DNA from: an uncultured Bacilli bacterium
GTDB lineage: Bacteria > Bacillota_I > Bacilli_A > RF39 > UBA660
DNA: 40,593 nt
Assembly (NCBI GenBank): GCA_934163035.1
Contig: CAKPJX010000012.1
Span: 1 to 40,593, forward strand
Reading direction: 5' to 3'
This document shows positions 23,447 through 32,626 of this stretch, piece after piece. Positions within the stretch are counted from its first letter, which is position 1, and every line of letters begins with the position of its first letter. Both the position numbers and the translations under genes were made by a program. The notes beneath the pieces are model-generated. The model had not been told where the DNA came from, ran no database searches, and saw nothing but the letters and a program-made list of their open reading frames with translations.

Positions 23447-24763
23447 CTAACAAAAATTCTTCCAAACTCTAAGTATTTCATTATCTTTTTCATATATTCC
23501 TAGTAGAGTTTTATTTTTATCTAGGAAAATAACTTTATCATTTATTTGATATATATCTTTTAATTTTTGACCAGTTCTTATTTTTCTTGCTAGTTCATCA
23601 TTAACTATTATTTTAGGATATTCTAGAACTTCTTCTATATTATACATTTTAAAATTATTATTTTCTATTTGTTTTAAGGTATAAGAGTCATCTTTAGAAA
23701 ATATATACTGCTTTGTTCTAGTTAATTTACTCATAGTTGCATAAGTATTTAGACTTTTTCCAATATCTTTGATTAGACTTCTTATATAGCAGCCTTTTGA
23801 TACTATACAGCTAAATCTAAAAGTATTATTATTTACATTTAATAATTTTATGTCTTTTATAGTTACTTCTTTTTTTGGTGGATCTATTATTTTCCCTTCT
23901 CTAGCATATTCATATAGTTTTTTACCATTTACTTTTACGGCTGAATACATTGGTACTTCTTGAAGATAAGTTTTTTTAAAGTCTTTTATTACTTTATCTA
24001 GATTTTTAGTACTTGTATTTTTATCTTCTTTTAAAACTTTACCTGTTATGTCTAGGGTATCTGTTTCTATTCCTAAAATAGCTTCTGCTTCATACTCTTT
24101 ATAGGCCTTAGTTAATAATTCGGCTACTTTTGTTGCTTTACCAATAGTTACAATTAATACACCTTCAGCTAATGGATCCAGCGTTCCAGTATGGCCTATT
24201 CTTTTTAGACCAAATAGTTTTTGAAGATAGTTAACTACATCAAAAGAAGTCATATCTTTTTCTTTATTAACTACTATTATCTTAGAAAAATTTTGATGAT
24301 ATTCTTCTAAGGTATAATCTTCTTTAGCAATTATTTTTGCGACAAAACAACCTACATATCTAATATGCCAAGGTGTATATTTTTCTCCAGTAATAGTTTC
24401 TTTATTTTTTGGATATCTTAAGATGAAGCCATATTCTGGAAGATAACTATGAATCTTTTTTAGAACATCTTCATAGTCTATTAGATTTTCTTTTTCTATA
24501 TATCTATTATCTATTTTGATAGTTATATCAATAGCTAGACCGGTTATATGATCACTTGTAGGATTATCTAAATATGATGATATAATTCCTATTTCTATAT
24601 TTTTTTCTTGAAGTTTCTTTTTTAATAGTAGATATGATTTATAAGTTTCTTCTTCTATATATATTTCATTATTTTTAAAGTTTTTAATCTTTATTAAATT
24701 TAGTTTTTTTTGATATGTACTTTTTATTTTAATATCTTTATTTACTAATATTGTATTTGTCAT
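23447..24763 (-). CDS. truB: VanY-like (M15B) domain fused to tRNA pseudouridine-55 synthase TruB
   Basis: The protein has 438 residues. Residues ~1-150 form a VanY/M15B peptidase-like domain with the zinc motif S70-D-H72-ITG-LA-I-D79 and PWHIRYVG (H133). The catalytic Glu that normally stands three residues before that His is Thr130. There is no signal peptide, so it would be cytoplasmic. Residues ~160-438 are TruB: VVNKEKDMTSFDVV, GHTGTLDPLAEGVLIV (catalytic D196), YEAEAILGIETDTLDITGKV, PMYSAVKVNGKKLYEYAREG and the CYIRSLIKDIG strand, then a PUA-like tail. TruB makes Psi55 in the tRNA T-loop. The frame is continuous across the junction. Fusion of these two domains is unusual; the VanY part is probably not a working peptidase. 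Confidence 0.88.
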   Translation of the reverse strand: MTNTILVNKDIKIKSTYQKKLNLIKIKNFKNNEIYIEEETYKSYLLLKKKLQEKNIEIGIISSYLDNPTSDHITGLAIDITIKIDNRYIEKENLIDYEDVLKKIHSYLPEYGFILRYPKNKETITGEKYTPWHIRYVGCFVAKIIAKEDYTLEEYHQNFSKIIVVNKEKDMTSFDVVNYLQKLFGLKRIGHTGTLDPLAEGVLIVTIGKATKVAELLTKAYKEYEAEAILGIETDTLDITGKVLKEDKNTSTKNLDKVIKDFKKTYLQEVPMYSAVKVNGKKLYEYAREGKIIDPPKKEVTIKDIKLLNVNNNTFRFSCIVSKGCYIRSLIKDIGKSLNTYATMSKLTRTKQYIFSKDDSYTLKQIENNNFKMYNIEEVLEYPKIIVNDELARKIRTGQKLKDIYQINDKVIFLDKNKTLLGIYEKDNEILRVWKNFC

Positions 24764-24781
24764 ACTTACCTCTTTTAAAGT

Positions 24782-24810
24782 AAGGTCATATTCATGACGA
24801 ATATGACCTT
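24782..24810. terminator. Hairpin between lipoprotein gene and truB
   Basis: The 12-bp perfect stem AAGGTCATATTC/GAATATGACCTT has a 5-nt loop. On the minus strand (the direction of both genes) the tail is ACTTT, a weak U tract; on the plus strand the tail is TTTTT. It probably ends the lipoprotein transcript partially. Confidence 0.7.
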
Positions 24811-24811
24811 T

Positions 24812-25279
24812 TTAGTATCCTAAATCTTTGATTAATTTCTTAACTGCGTCTTTATTTTCTTTATTTACTTTTACATATAAGAAAGTATTGTCAACTCTAC
24901 ATAAATGCATGTAGTAGTCACCGGTCGTTAAAGTATAGGTTTCATAATTGCCAAAACTAGATGATGATTGGCTACTGATATCTTTCTTTTCTTTTTCAAA
25001 TGTTTCTTTATTAAGATTAAACATACTTCTAGCTGAATCTTCACTATTTAAGATGTAGAATTCAACATTCCAGTCATCAGTATTTTTTGAAATTATGACT
25101 TTTTCAAGGTTCTCATAGCTTTGATATTGATCTGTAATGTCTATTATCTCATTGCCATGCTCTTTAGACACTTGTTCAAATGTTTCAATTGATGCTGCTG
25201 TTTTATTACCACAACCTGTTAAAATAAATAATGTTAGGATACTTATCACTACTGCTATAGTGATCTTTTTCTTTTTCAT
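24812..25279 (-). CDS. Small lipoprotein
   Basis: The protein has 155 residues. Signal peptide KKKKITIAVVISILTLFI with lipobox L-T-G-C (Cys ~23), so it is lipidated and anchored to the outer face of the membrane. The mature part (about 130 residues) has IETFEQVSKEHGNEIIDITD, a central strand region WNVEFYILNSEDSARSMFN and a C-terminal FLYVKVNKENKDAVKKLI. This pattern resembles small secreted lipoproteins of unknown role common in gut Bacillota. No catalytic motif seen. GAGGAG precedes the ATG. It has its own promoter downstream of polC. Confidence 0.85.
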   Translation of the reverse strand: MKKKKITIAVVISILTLFILTGCGNKTAASIETFEQVSKEHGNEIIDITDQYQSYENLEKVIISKNTDDWNVEFYILNSEDSARSMFNLNKETFEKEKKDISSQSSSSFGNYETYTLTTGDYYMHLCRVDNTFLYVKVNKENKDAVKKLIKDLGY

Positions 25280-25307
25280 TTTTTCACTCCTCTACTATTA
25301 TAATGAT

Positions 25308-25316
25308 ATTATAGCA
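25308..25316 (-). promoter_or_regulatory. Extended -10 promoter of the lipoprotein gene
   Basis: On the minus strand TGC-TATAAT (hexamer 25308-25313) lies ~30 nt upstream of the start. A TTTATA 17 nt further up may be the -35. Confidence 0.65.
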
Positions 25317-25342
25317 TGGTGCGAATAAAATATAAAGATTTT

Positions 25343-28300
25343 TTAAAATAGCGATAGCTGATTAGAATCAGGAAGATCTTTTAAGATATCCATCTCTTGC
25401 ATTTTAGCAATTAATGTTTGTGATACTTTACCGCGTTTTTGAACGTCTTCTATACTGATAAATGGTTTCTTTTCTCTTTCAGCAACTAAGTTTTTAGCAA
25501 CTGTATCACCTAGTCCTTCAATAGCATTAAATGGTGGATATATTTCTGTGTCATTTTTAGCTACCCAGACGGTGGCATCACTATTATATAAATCAACATT
25601 TAAAAATTTTATACCACGAGCGGCAGCTTCTAGAGCTACCTTTAGACTTTCAGCTTGACCGTTTTCCTTGTTTGTAGCTTCATAGCCTTTTACTTGAATA
25701 TCTTCTAGTCTACTTTTGATACTATCATAACCTTTTGTCATAGCAACAACATCTACATCAGTTGCTTTTGATGAATACCAAGAGGCATAGAAATATACAG
25801 GCATATGTACTTTATACCAAGCAATTCTGAAGGCACTTATTACGTAGGCTGCAGCATGGGCTTTAGGGAACATGTATTTTATTTTGGCACAAGAGTTTAT
25901 AAACCATTCTGGAATCTTGGCTTCTTGCATTGTTTTGACATGTTCTTTCCAAGTTTCTGGATCTTTTGATGCTCTTCCTTTACGAACAAATTCCATTATC
26001 TTGAAGGCTTTTATTGGTTTTACTCCATTATACATTAAGTAAACCATGATATCATCACGACAGCCGATTGTATCTTTAAATGGAACAATATTTTTAGCTA
26101 TTAATTCTTGAGCATTACCTAACCATACATCTGTACCATGTGATAGACCAGATATTTTAATTAATTCGGCAAAAGATGTTGGCTTCGTATCTTCTACTAA
26201 TTTAATTGTAAATGGTGTTCCAAACTCAGGTATTCCTAAGGTTCCTGTATTACACATAATTTGTTCTGTTGTAACGCCTAAAGCTTTAGTCGATGTAAAT
26301 ATTGACATCGTTTCTTTATCATCTAGTGGAACTTTTAAAATATCTGTTCCTGATTGCAACTGAATTAGTCTTAGCTGAGTTGGATCACTATGTCCTAAGA
26401 TATCAAGCTTTAATAAGCATTGATCAATTGAGTGATAGTCAAAGTGAGTTGTCCGCCATTCAGCAGTTGGATCTTCTGCTGGAAATTGGAATGGTGTAAA
26501 ATCGAAGACTTCCATGTAATCAGGTACAACAACAATTCCTCCTGGATGTTGTCCAGTAGTCCTTTTTACTCCGGTACAGCCCATAGCAAGTCGTTCAATT
26601 TCAGCAGTACGCATGTCGCCTAATTCTTTGTCTTCACAGTAACCTTTTACAAAACCAAAAGCCGTTTTTTCAGCTACTGTACCAATTGTTCCGGCACGGT
26701 ATACGTTATCTTCTCCAAATAATACCTTAGTATAGGCATGGGCACTTGCTTGATTTAAATCAGAAAAGTTAAGATCAATATCTGGTACCTTATCAGCATT
26801 AAAGCCTAAGAAGGTAGCAAATGGCATGTCTTGTCCATCTTTTAACATAGGTATATGACAATTTGGACATTCTTTATCTGGTAAGTCAAAGCCTGATGAG
26901 TATGTTGCTCCTAAGGCATTACCTTCATCGTCATCAAAGATGCTATGTTTACATTTTTCACAACGATAATGAGCAGCCAGTGGATTTACTTCTGTTATTC
27001 CCATCATTGTAGCAACAAATGAGGAGCCAACAGAACCACGGGAACCAACTAAATAACCTTCATCATTAGAGTGTTTAACAAGCCTTTGAGCAATTAAGTA
27101 GATTGGGTCGAATCCTCCACCTATTACTCCACCTAATGTCTTCTTTATTTTTTTCTCTAAACCTTTCTCATCAAGTTCTTCTTCTGAGGTTTTCTTAACA
27201 TATTCTGTAACTAAGTTTTTTATATTTTCTGATCCTTTTAAAATTTCATCATGGAGTTCTTTATGAATAACTTTTTCATACTCTTCCAAATTATCTTTAA
27301 TATCTTCATGCCGTTCTTTTATTATTTTAAATACTATATCTCCATAAAGTTCTGTAGCAATTCTTTCTTCTATCATATATGGAAGAGGCTCTCCATACCA
27401 GTCTTTAGCTTTAGTGTAGACTAAGTCTGTTACAACAACTGGACAGTCTAAGTAACTTTTACCATCATCACTTTTTACACGTGGAGAGAATGGTATTCCA
27501 CCTGTATCTATAATTACTTCAACAATATCACACATAGCAGCAACTTTGTTAGTATTAGTAATTACTATCTCATGGGCTTTTTCTTCACCTAGGAATTTAA
27601 AGTCTTCTAACATTTCATTTGTAGTTCTAAAGTGATTTGATGGAATTTCTTTAATACCGTTTCTGGCTAGAGGATGTCTTCCTCCACCCGGTACTTTCTG
27701 GTTAACAATTATTTCTCTATATATTTTGTCTTCTCTTCTTAGGTGATGTACGTCTCCTGTTGCGACTATTATTTTTCCTGAATCTTCGGTTACACGAACT
27801 ACTTTTTCGATATTGGCAGCTAGTTCTACTTTAGTAGCAAAGTCACCGGTTTGAATTAGGTGATCGTAGCATTCAAGTGGTTGTACTTCAACATAATCAT
27901 AAAATCTTACAATGTTAGATAGTTCATCATCACTTTTTGATTTAGCTTGAGTAAATACTTCACTTTCATAGCAACCACTACCAATTAATAGTCCTTCTCT
28001 ATGTTCATTTACTATGCTTCTTAGTATTCTTGGAGTTTTATATAGATATGTTGTATTGGCAAGAGATACTAATTTAAATAAATTCTTTAAGCCGGTTTTA
28101 TTTCTTACTAGGATATTAATATGATGAGCGCGCCCATATTTATGAATTTCTTCTTTACTTACTAGTGTATCTAATTGATCCATTGTATCGATGTTACGAT
28201 TTGATAGTTTTTTTAGCATCTTATAAAATACTAAAGCTGTTCCTTCGGCATCATAGTCTCCTCTATGATGAGCATTCTCATCCCATGGTACTTCATACCT

Positions 28301-29962
28301 TTTAACTAAGGCACTTAGAGAATGTCTAGCGTAAGTATTATCTAGAGTTCTTGATAATTCAAGAGTATCGATAACAGGATTAGTAAATGTTCCAAAGTTA
28401 TATTTCCTATAAGCCATTTCTAGGAATGATACGTCGAATTTAGCATTATGTGCAACCATTGGGCAATCACCAAACCATTCAATAAAACGACGAACGGCAT
28501 TTTCTTCATTATCTTTTCCTTCTAGCATAGCATCGGTTATATTAGTAACATCAATTATTTTTTGAGGAAGAGGTCTACCAGGATTAATTAATTCATCATA
28601 TTTTTCAATAATTACGCCGTCTTTTATTTTTACAGCACCTATTTCAATAATGGAATCAAAACCACCGGCATTGAATCCCGTTGTTTCAAAGTCGAAAACG
28701 ACATAGGTTTGGTCTAGCATAACATCTTTATTAGGACGCGTTACTATATCAACATTATCATCTATCATGGTTAATTCACAACCATAGATAGCTTTAAATG
28801 GTTCTTCACCCTCTTTTAGATTTTTATTATAATTTGTTACCATACTAAAAACGTGTGGGAAGCCTTGAACACCATTATGATCAGTTATTGCTACTGCATG
28901 CATACCAAATTTCATAGCCTGTTTTATAACATCTGTTTCATCAATTACACCATCCATTTGACTCATTTTAGTATGGCAATGTAATTCAACTCTTTTTTCT
29001 TCTGATGTATCTTTTACTGTCTCTTCAGTTTTTTCAATCTTTACTATATCTCTAGCATTTAAAACTAATTCTTTAGCAAATTGATCATTTTTAGTGTAAC
29101 CTCTTATTTTATACCAATTACCACTTTTTAATTCTTTACATAATCTTTTATATTCCTCATCATCTCTAACAAATACTTTACAATAGATACTATCAGAATA
29201 ATCTGTAATTTTTAGGGTAATGATTTTAAAATCTGTTTTAGAAGACTCAAAATATTCTGTTCCAAAGACTTTTGCTTCAACTACAACGTTATTGTCTTCG
29301 CCAAGTAAAGATTTTATTTTTAAAGGTTCTTCTTTTATTCCTCTTCCTAAAACACTATTTGGATCTTTAGGCTCTCTTATTTTTCTTACTGGCTTTGTCT
29401 TATCCGGTTCTACTTTTTCAGGCTTTGTATCCACTTTATTCGGTATTTCTACAGGAGTAAGATCTTTTTTTATCTCATCAATAATATTATCCTCATGTCT
29501 TAGATTAATATCAATATTAAATTCATATCCTAAGTTTTTATAAAAAAGATTAATTACTTCAAGACATGATGATAAGCGTTCTTTTTCTACTTCGTTTGTC
29601 GCTATTAAAGTTAAGAAATCATCTTCTATTTTCATAGCATCTTCATAAATTACTAAAACTTTTAGAGTTGGTTTTAAAAGCTTTAATAGATACTTATAAT
29701 ATTCTTTGTACATTTCTAGATCTTGATTTTTTATATCAAAAATAAAATCAATCGATCCAGCATTTTCATCCAATCTATTTTTCTTTTCTTCTAATTCTTC
29801 ATATACTGGTAATGGTAGGAGATTATTCATCTTTAAAAAAATAGTCCAATTGCCACTACTTTTACTTATTGTTATTTTAGTAATTTCGCAATCAGAAAAA
29901 TATTGATAATTATTATTATCAATACCTATTTTATCTAATAATATTTTAACCTTATTATTCAT
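25343..29962 (-). CDS. polC: DNA polymerase III PolC, Gram-positive replicative alpha subunit
   Basis: The protein has 1539 residues from the ATG six bases after GGGTGAT; a GTG in that ribosome site is in frame but not preferred. In order: N-terminal domain; OB fold (VVVEAKVFGTEYFESSKTDF); PHP domain (VELHCHTKMSQMDGVID, AITDHNGVQGF) split by a DnaQ-like 3'-5' exonuclease (VVFDFETTGFNAGGFDSIIE, HNAKFDVSFLEMAYR, HHRGDYDAEGT); polymerase core with a zinc knuckle (CEKC ... CPNC), the catalytic PDIDLNFS and IGTVAEKTAFGFVKGY; helix-hairpin-helix at the C-terminus (FNAIEGLGDTVAKNLV); final LSLF beta-clamp-binding-like end. Length is somewhat above the usual ~1440. Confidence 0.97.
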   Translation of the reverse strand: MNNKVKILLDKIGIDNNNYQYFSDCEITKITISKSSGNWTIFLKMNNLLPLPVYEELEEKKNRLDENAGSIDFIFDIKNQDLEMYKEYYKYLLKLLKPTLKVLVIYEDAMKIEDDFLTLIATNEVEKERLSSCLEVINLFYKNLGYEFNIDINLRHEDNIIDEIKKDLTPVEIPNKVDTKPEKVEPDKTKPVRKIREPKDPNSVLGRGIKEEPLKIKSLLGEDNNVVVEAKVFGTEYFESSKTDFKIITLKITDYSDSIYCKVFVRDDEEYKRLCKELKSGNWYKIRGYTKNDQFAKELVLNARDIVKIEKTEETVKDTSEEKRVELHCHTKMSQMDGVIDETDVIKQAMKFGMHAVAITDHNGVQGFPHVFSMVTNYNKNLKEGEEPFKAIYGCELTMIDDNVDIVTRPNKDVMLDQTYVVFDFETTGFNAGGFDSIIEIGAVKIKDGVIIEKYDELINPGRPLPQKIIDVTNITDAMLEGKDNEENAVRRFIEWFGDCPMVAHNAKFDVSFLEMAYRKYNFGTFTNPVIDTLELSRTLDNTYARHSLSALVKRYEVPWDENAHHRGDYDAEGTALVFYKMLKKLSNRNIDTMDQLDTLVSKEEIHKYGRAHHINILVRNKTGLKNLFKLVSLANTTYLYKTPRILRSIVNEHREGLLIGSGCYESEVFTQAKSKSDDELSNIVRFYDYVEVQPLECYDHLIQTGDFATKVELAANIEKVVRVTEDSGKIIVATGDVHHLRREDKIYREIIVNQKVPGGGRHPLARNGIKEIPSNHFRTTNEMLEDFKFLGEEKAHEIVITNTNKVAAMCDIVEVIIDTGGIPFSPRVKSDDGKSYLDCPVVVTDLVYTKAKDWYGEPLPYMIEERIATELYGDIVFKIIKERHEDIKDNLEEYEKVIHKELHDEILKGSENIKNLVTEYVKKTSEEELDEKGLEKKIKKTLGGVIGGGFDPIYLIAQRLVKHSNDEGYLVGSRGSVGSSFVATMMGITEVNPLAAHYRCEKCKHSIFDDDEGNALGATYSSGFDLPDKECPNCHIPMLKDGQDMPFATFLGFNADKVPDIDLNFSDLNQASAHAYTKVLFGEDNVYRAGTIGTVAEKTAFGFVKGYCEDKELGDMRTAEIERLAMGCTGVKRTTGQHPGGIVVVPDYMEVFDFTPFQFPAEDPTAEWRTTHFDYHSIDQCLLKLDILGHSDPTQLRLIQLQSGTDILKVPLDDKETMSIFTSTKALGVTTEQIMCNTGTLGIPEFGTPFTIKLVEDTKPTSFAELIKISGLSHGTDVWLGNAQELIAKNIVPFKDTIGCRDDIMVYLMYNGVKPIKAFKIMEFVRKGRASKDPETWKEHVKTMQEAKIPEWFINSCAKIKYMFPKAHAAAYVISAFRIAWYKVHMPVYFYASWYSSKATDVDVVAMTKGYDSIKSRLEDIQVKGYEATNKENGQAESLKVALEAAARGIKFLNVDLYNSDATVWVAKNDTEIYPPFNAIEGLGDTVAKNLVAEREKKPFISIEDVQKRGKVSQTLIAKMQEMDILKDLPDSNQLSLF

Positions 29963-29987
29963 ACCTATCACCCTATATACTTCAATA

Positions 29988-30827
29988 TTATATTACTTCT
30001 AATTGTTCTTCTTTTACTAAATAATTTCTATTTAGTATACAGAAATTTATAAATTCTTCAATATTCATAACTTTTAATTTTTCTTCATACGGAAATTTAT
30101 CTATATCAAAGGCTATTTTATCTCTAGACATTAAAGAGGTCATATCTTCTTTTTTTACGCCTAAATACATAAGCCAATATGGATAAAGTTGTCTTTTTAT
30201 ATAGACTAGATTAGGATTTCCTTCAAAGTAAGTACTCGTCTTACTAATCCTTGTTGCTAGTTCATTATTTATAGCTAAATCAATTATAGCATCTGCTATT
30301 AATTTATTAGATCCCATAGCTCTATAATCTTTTACTTCCTTTTTTAATATTTCTAATGATAAATCAGTTATTAGGCTCATAGGATTTTTCTTATCTATTT
30401 TTTTACCTAGAGTGATAATATTTTTATTTATCATTTTATTATTATCTATAAGATTTAGTTCATTATCAACAACATATATAGTACAGTCTTCTATTTTCAT
30501 CTTTATAATTGAACTTAATTGTTCATTTACTTTGATAGTTTTATTATCCCATAATTTTACTATCTCTAAATGATACTTTTCAACTGCTTTTTTTATTTTC
30601 TCATATTCTTTTGATTCCATTACTATGTTATATATTGTATCATCACTTGGAATAAAGTTTTTTCCCTCTTTTAAAATAAGATGTTTATCATTATATATAC
30701 TATTATACTCATTTTTATAGTTAATCCATAGTTTCTGTTTTAATTTATGAATAGGCTCTGATACTGAAGCTTGAAATAGTAGTGTCCAAATTAATATATA
30801 ATCATTAATTACAAATTTTATATTCAT
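29988..30827 (-). CDS. Uncharacterised protein upstream of polC
   Basis: The protein has 279 residues. No signal peptide; mostly helical. Notable stretches: NDYILIWTLLFQASVSEPIH at the N-terminus, IYVVDNELNLIDNNK in the middle, and the conserved-looking NPNLVYIKRQLYPYWLMYLG near the C-terminus. I do not recognise the family. AAGGAG lies 8 nt before the ATG, and the gene ends 25 nt before the polC ATG, so it is very probably co-transcribed with polC. A TATAAT-like -10 lies ~60 nt upstream, without a clear -35. Confidence 0.65.
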   Translation of the reverse strand: MNIKFVINDYILIWTLLFQASVSEPIHKLKQKLWINYKNEYNSIYNDKHLILKEGKNFIPSDDTIYNIVMESKEYEKIKKAVEKYHLEIVKLWDNKTIKVNEQLSSIIKMKIEDCTIYVVDNELNLIDNNKMINKNIITLGKKIDKKNPMSLITDLSLEILKKEVKDYRAMGSNKLIADAIIDLAINNELATRISKTSTYFEGNPNLVYIKRQLYPYWLMYLGVKKEDMTSLMSRDKIAFDIDKFPYEEKLKVMNIEEFINFCILNRNYLVKEEQLEVI

Positions 30828-30932
30828 GATTTCAACTCCTTGATATAGATAATTATTAATATAAGTTCATGTTATATATTTATATTATAACTTATTTGTT
30901 ATATTTTTGATAGGAATTTTTGGATAAAAATA

Positions 30933-30966
30933 AAGGATAAAACTTCAAATATGAGGCTTTATCCTT
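30933..30966 (-). terminator. Rho-independent terminator of the repeat-rich membrane protein gene
   Basis: The 9-bp stem AAGGATAAA/TTTATCCTT (with further partial pairing inside) is followed on the minus strand by TATTTTT. Confidence 0.8.
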
Positions 30967-30986
30967 AAATATTTTATTTATATAGA

Positions 30987-32579
30987 CTATTTGGTATCTT
31001 TAATGTAGTATTCATAACCAAATGTGTCTTTCTTAACTTCAAAAGTAACAGTATATTTATTACCTTTAACTAAAACTGAATTCAAATAATTATAGTCTAC
31101 GTCATCTGTAATTATATACTTCATATCATACATATTATTCTTACTATCTGTAAGTGTATAATCAACATATGAATATGATTCATTATCTTTCATTCCAAAA
31201 CCTGGCGTTCCTATTTCGGATAATGTAAAGGTATCAGTATATATTCCCTTATTATATAAACCTATTTTAGTTCTTAATTCATCTTCTGATTTGACATTAC
31301 TTATATTTTCATTATTTGATTTTAGGAAAACATCATATTTTATAATTGTTTTTTTGTTATTTTTTTGAGTGTAATAAATATTTAATTTAACATAGTCATT
31401 ATAGTTACTTAGTATTTTAATTAACTCATCATTAGATTTATTAAGTGTATAATTCGTTGTATTTTCTTCTTTTTCAATAGAAATACTACAACCTGAATTG
31501 ACACACAAATATCCCATAACATTAACATCTTTTACTAATGTAGCATCCTTTAGCGAGATTGAATCTTGATTATTTATTTTATTACTGTAAATATCACTAA
31601 CTTTTATAAGGTCTAAATTACTGAATGAAATTATTAATAGTAAAATAGTTACCAAGATAAAAGCAATACCAAATTCAGTTAGTACACCCAAAATCAATAT
31701 TCCAATACTTGTTCCACCTTTTTCGGAACAAATTTTTTTTAGCTCATCAATATTTTTTTGAGGATTTTGGCATTTGATTTTTGCAATCTTCTTTTTGGCA
31801 TAAGATAAATAGATTTTATTAACAAATAATCCTAATACTATTGAAAAAACAATATAAATTACAAAAGCTCTTGCTATGGATGAGATAATTAATATAATAG
31901 ACAAAAGTAATCCATATAAGAACATCTTTCTATAAAACATGTAAAATACTGAAAAGAAGAAGCCAGCAAAGTTAAATTTTTTGGTTGTTATTTTATCATA
32001 ATTAGCTCCAATAAACGCTTTTAATAATTCTTCTTCATTTGATAAAGTCGTATTATTTAATTGTGGTTGACTAATTTGATTTATATTTTGTTCAGGCATA
32101 ATATTAGAATTACTTATCTGTTGCACATTTGAAGTTGTTGTTTGGAAAGAATTAGGGGCTTGGTTGTTGCTTTTTCCAGCAAAGTTATCATTTATTGAAT
32201 AACTATTACTAGTTTGTGGTGCTGGATTATTATTTACGGCGTTTACTGGTTGAGAATTCTGCATGAAATCATTTGAATTGTTTGTTTGATAACTATTAAC
32301 AGTTTGTGACTCTGGATTGTTATTTACGGTGTTTACTGGTTGAGAATTTTGCATGAAATCATTTGAATTGTTTGTTTGATAACTATTAACAGTTTGTGAC
32401 TCTGGATTGTTATTTACGGTTTTTACTGGTTGAGAATTTTGCATGAAGCTATTTAAATTATTTGTTTGATAACTATTACTAGTTTGTGGCTCCGGATTAT
32501 TATTTACGGCGTTTATTGGTTGAGGATTCTGTGTAGAGCTTAAATTATCCATTTCATTTATTGGGTTATTATTATTCAT
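30987..32579 (-). CDS. Repeat-rich membrane protein with DUF2628-like hydrophobic core
   Basis: The protein has 530 residues. Residues 1-170 are low-complexity, rich in Asn, Gln, Ser and Pro, with a 30-residue tandem repeat (listed separately). KKFNFAGFFFSVFYMFYRKM (around 200-220) and the following helices resemble the DUF2628 type of small membrane module. Another strong helix pair follows near 295-325. The C-terminal ~200 residues are hydrophilic, contain the Cys pair CVNSGC, and are likely outside the cell (TM topology inferred). AGGAG precedes the ATG. The disordered N-terminus would be cytoplasmic. Function unknown; the combination suggests a membrane scaffold or sensor. Confidence 0.75.
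   Translation of the reverse strand: MNNNNPINEMDNLSSTQNPQPINAVNNNPEPQTSNSYQTNNLNSFMQNSQPVKTVNNNPESQTVNSYQTNNSNDFMQNSQPVNTVNNNPESQTVNSYQTNNSNDFMQNSQPVNAVNNNPAPQTSNSYSINDNFAGKSNNQAPNSFQTTTSNVQQISNSNIMPEQNINQISQPQLNNTTLSNEEELLKAFIGANYDKITTKKFNFAGFFFSVFYMFYRKMFLYGLLLSIILIISSIARAFVIYIVFSIVLGLFVNKIYLSYAKKKIAKIKCQNPQKNIDELKKICSEKGGTSIGILILGVLTEFGIAFILVTILLLIISFSNLDLIKVSDIYSNKINNQDSISLKDATLVKDVNVMGYLCVNSGCSISIEKEENTTNYTLNKSNDELIKILSNYNDYVKLNIYYTQKNNKKTIIKYDVFLKSNNENISNVKSEDELRTKIGLYNKGIYTDTFTLSEIGTPGFGMKDNESYSYVDYTLTDSKNNMYDMKYIITDDVDYNYLNSVLVKGNKYTVTFEVKKDTFGYEYYIKDTK
32163..32522 (-). repeat. Tandem 90-bp repeat, about four copies, within the membrane protein gene
   Basis: Each 30-residue unit follows QPVN-x-VNNNPESQT-x-NSYQT, NNSNDFMQNS. 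Copies 2 and 3 are nearly identical in DNA; copy 1 has several changes and copy 4 is degraded in its second half. The reading frame is kept because the unit is a multiple of three. Confidence 0.9.
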
Positions 32580-32626
32580 ATTTTTCTCCTCTTAATAGGT
32601 ATTTAATTATTTTTAATTATTTTTAA

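Noticed and set aside
24782..24810. Palindrome as a mobile-element end or operator
   Set aside because: Its position directly after a stop codon, with a short loop and a T-containing tail, is better explained as a terminator hairpin.
29220..29543. Plus-strand open frame of 107 codons inside polC
   Set aside because: It is an antisense shadow of a Lys/Glu/Pro-rich linker of polC; low-complexity product, no ribosome site.
32163..32522. CRISPR-like repeat array
   Set aside because: The 90-bp units are directly adjacent, without unique spacers, and encode an in-frame peptide repeat.
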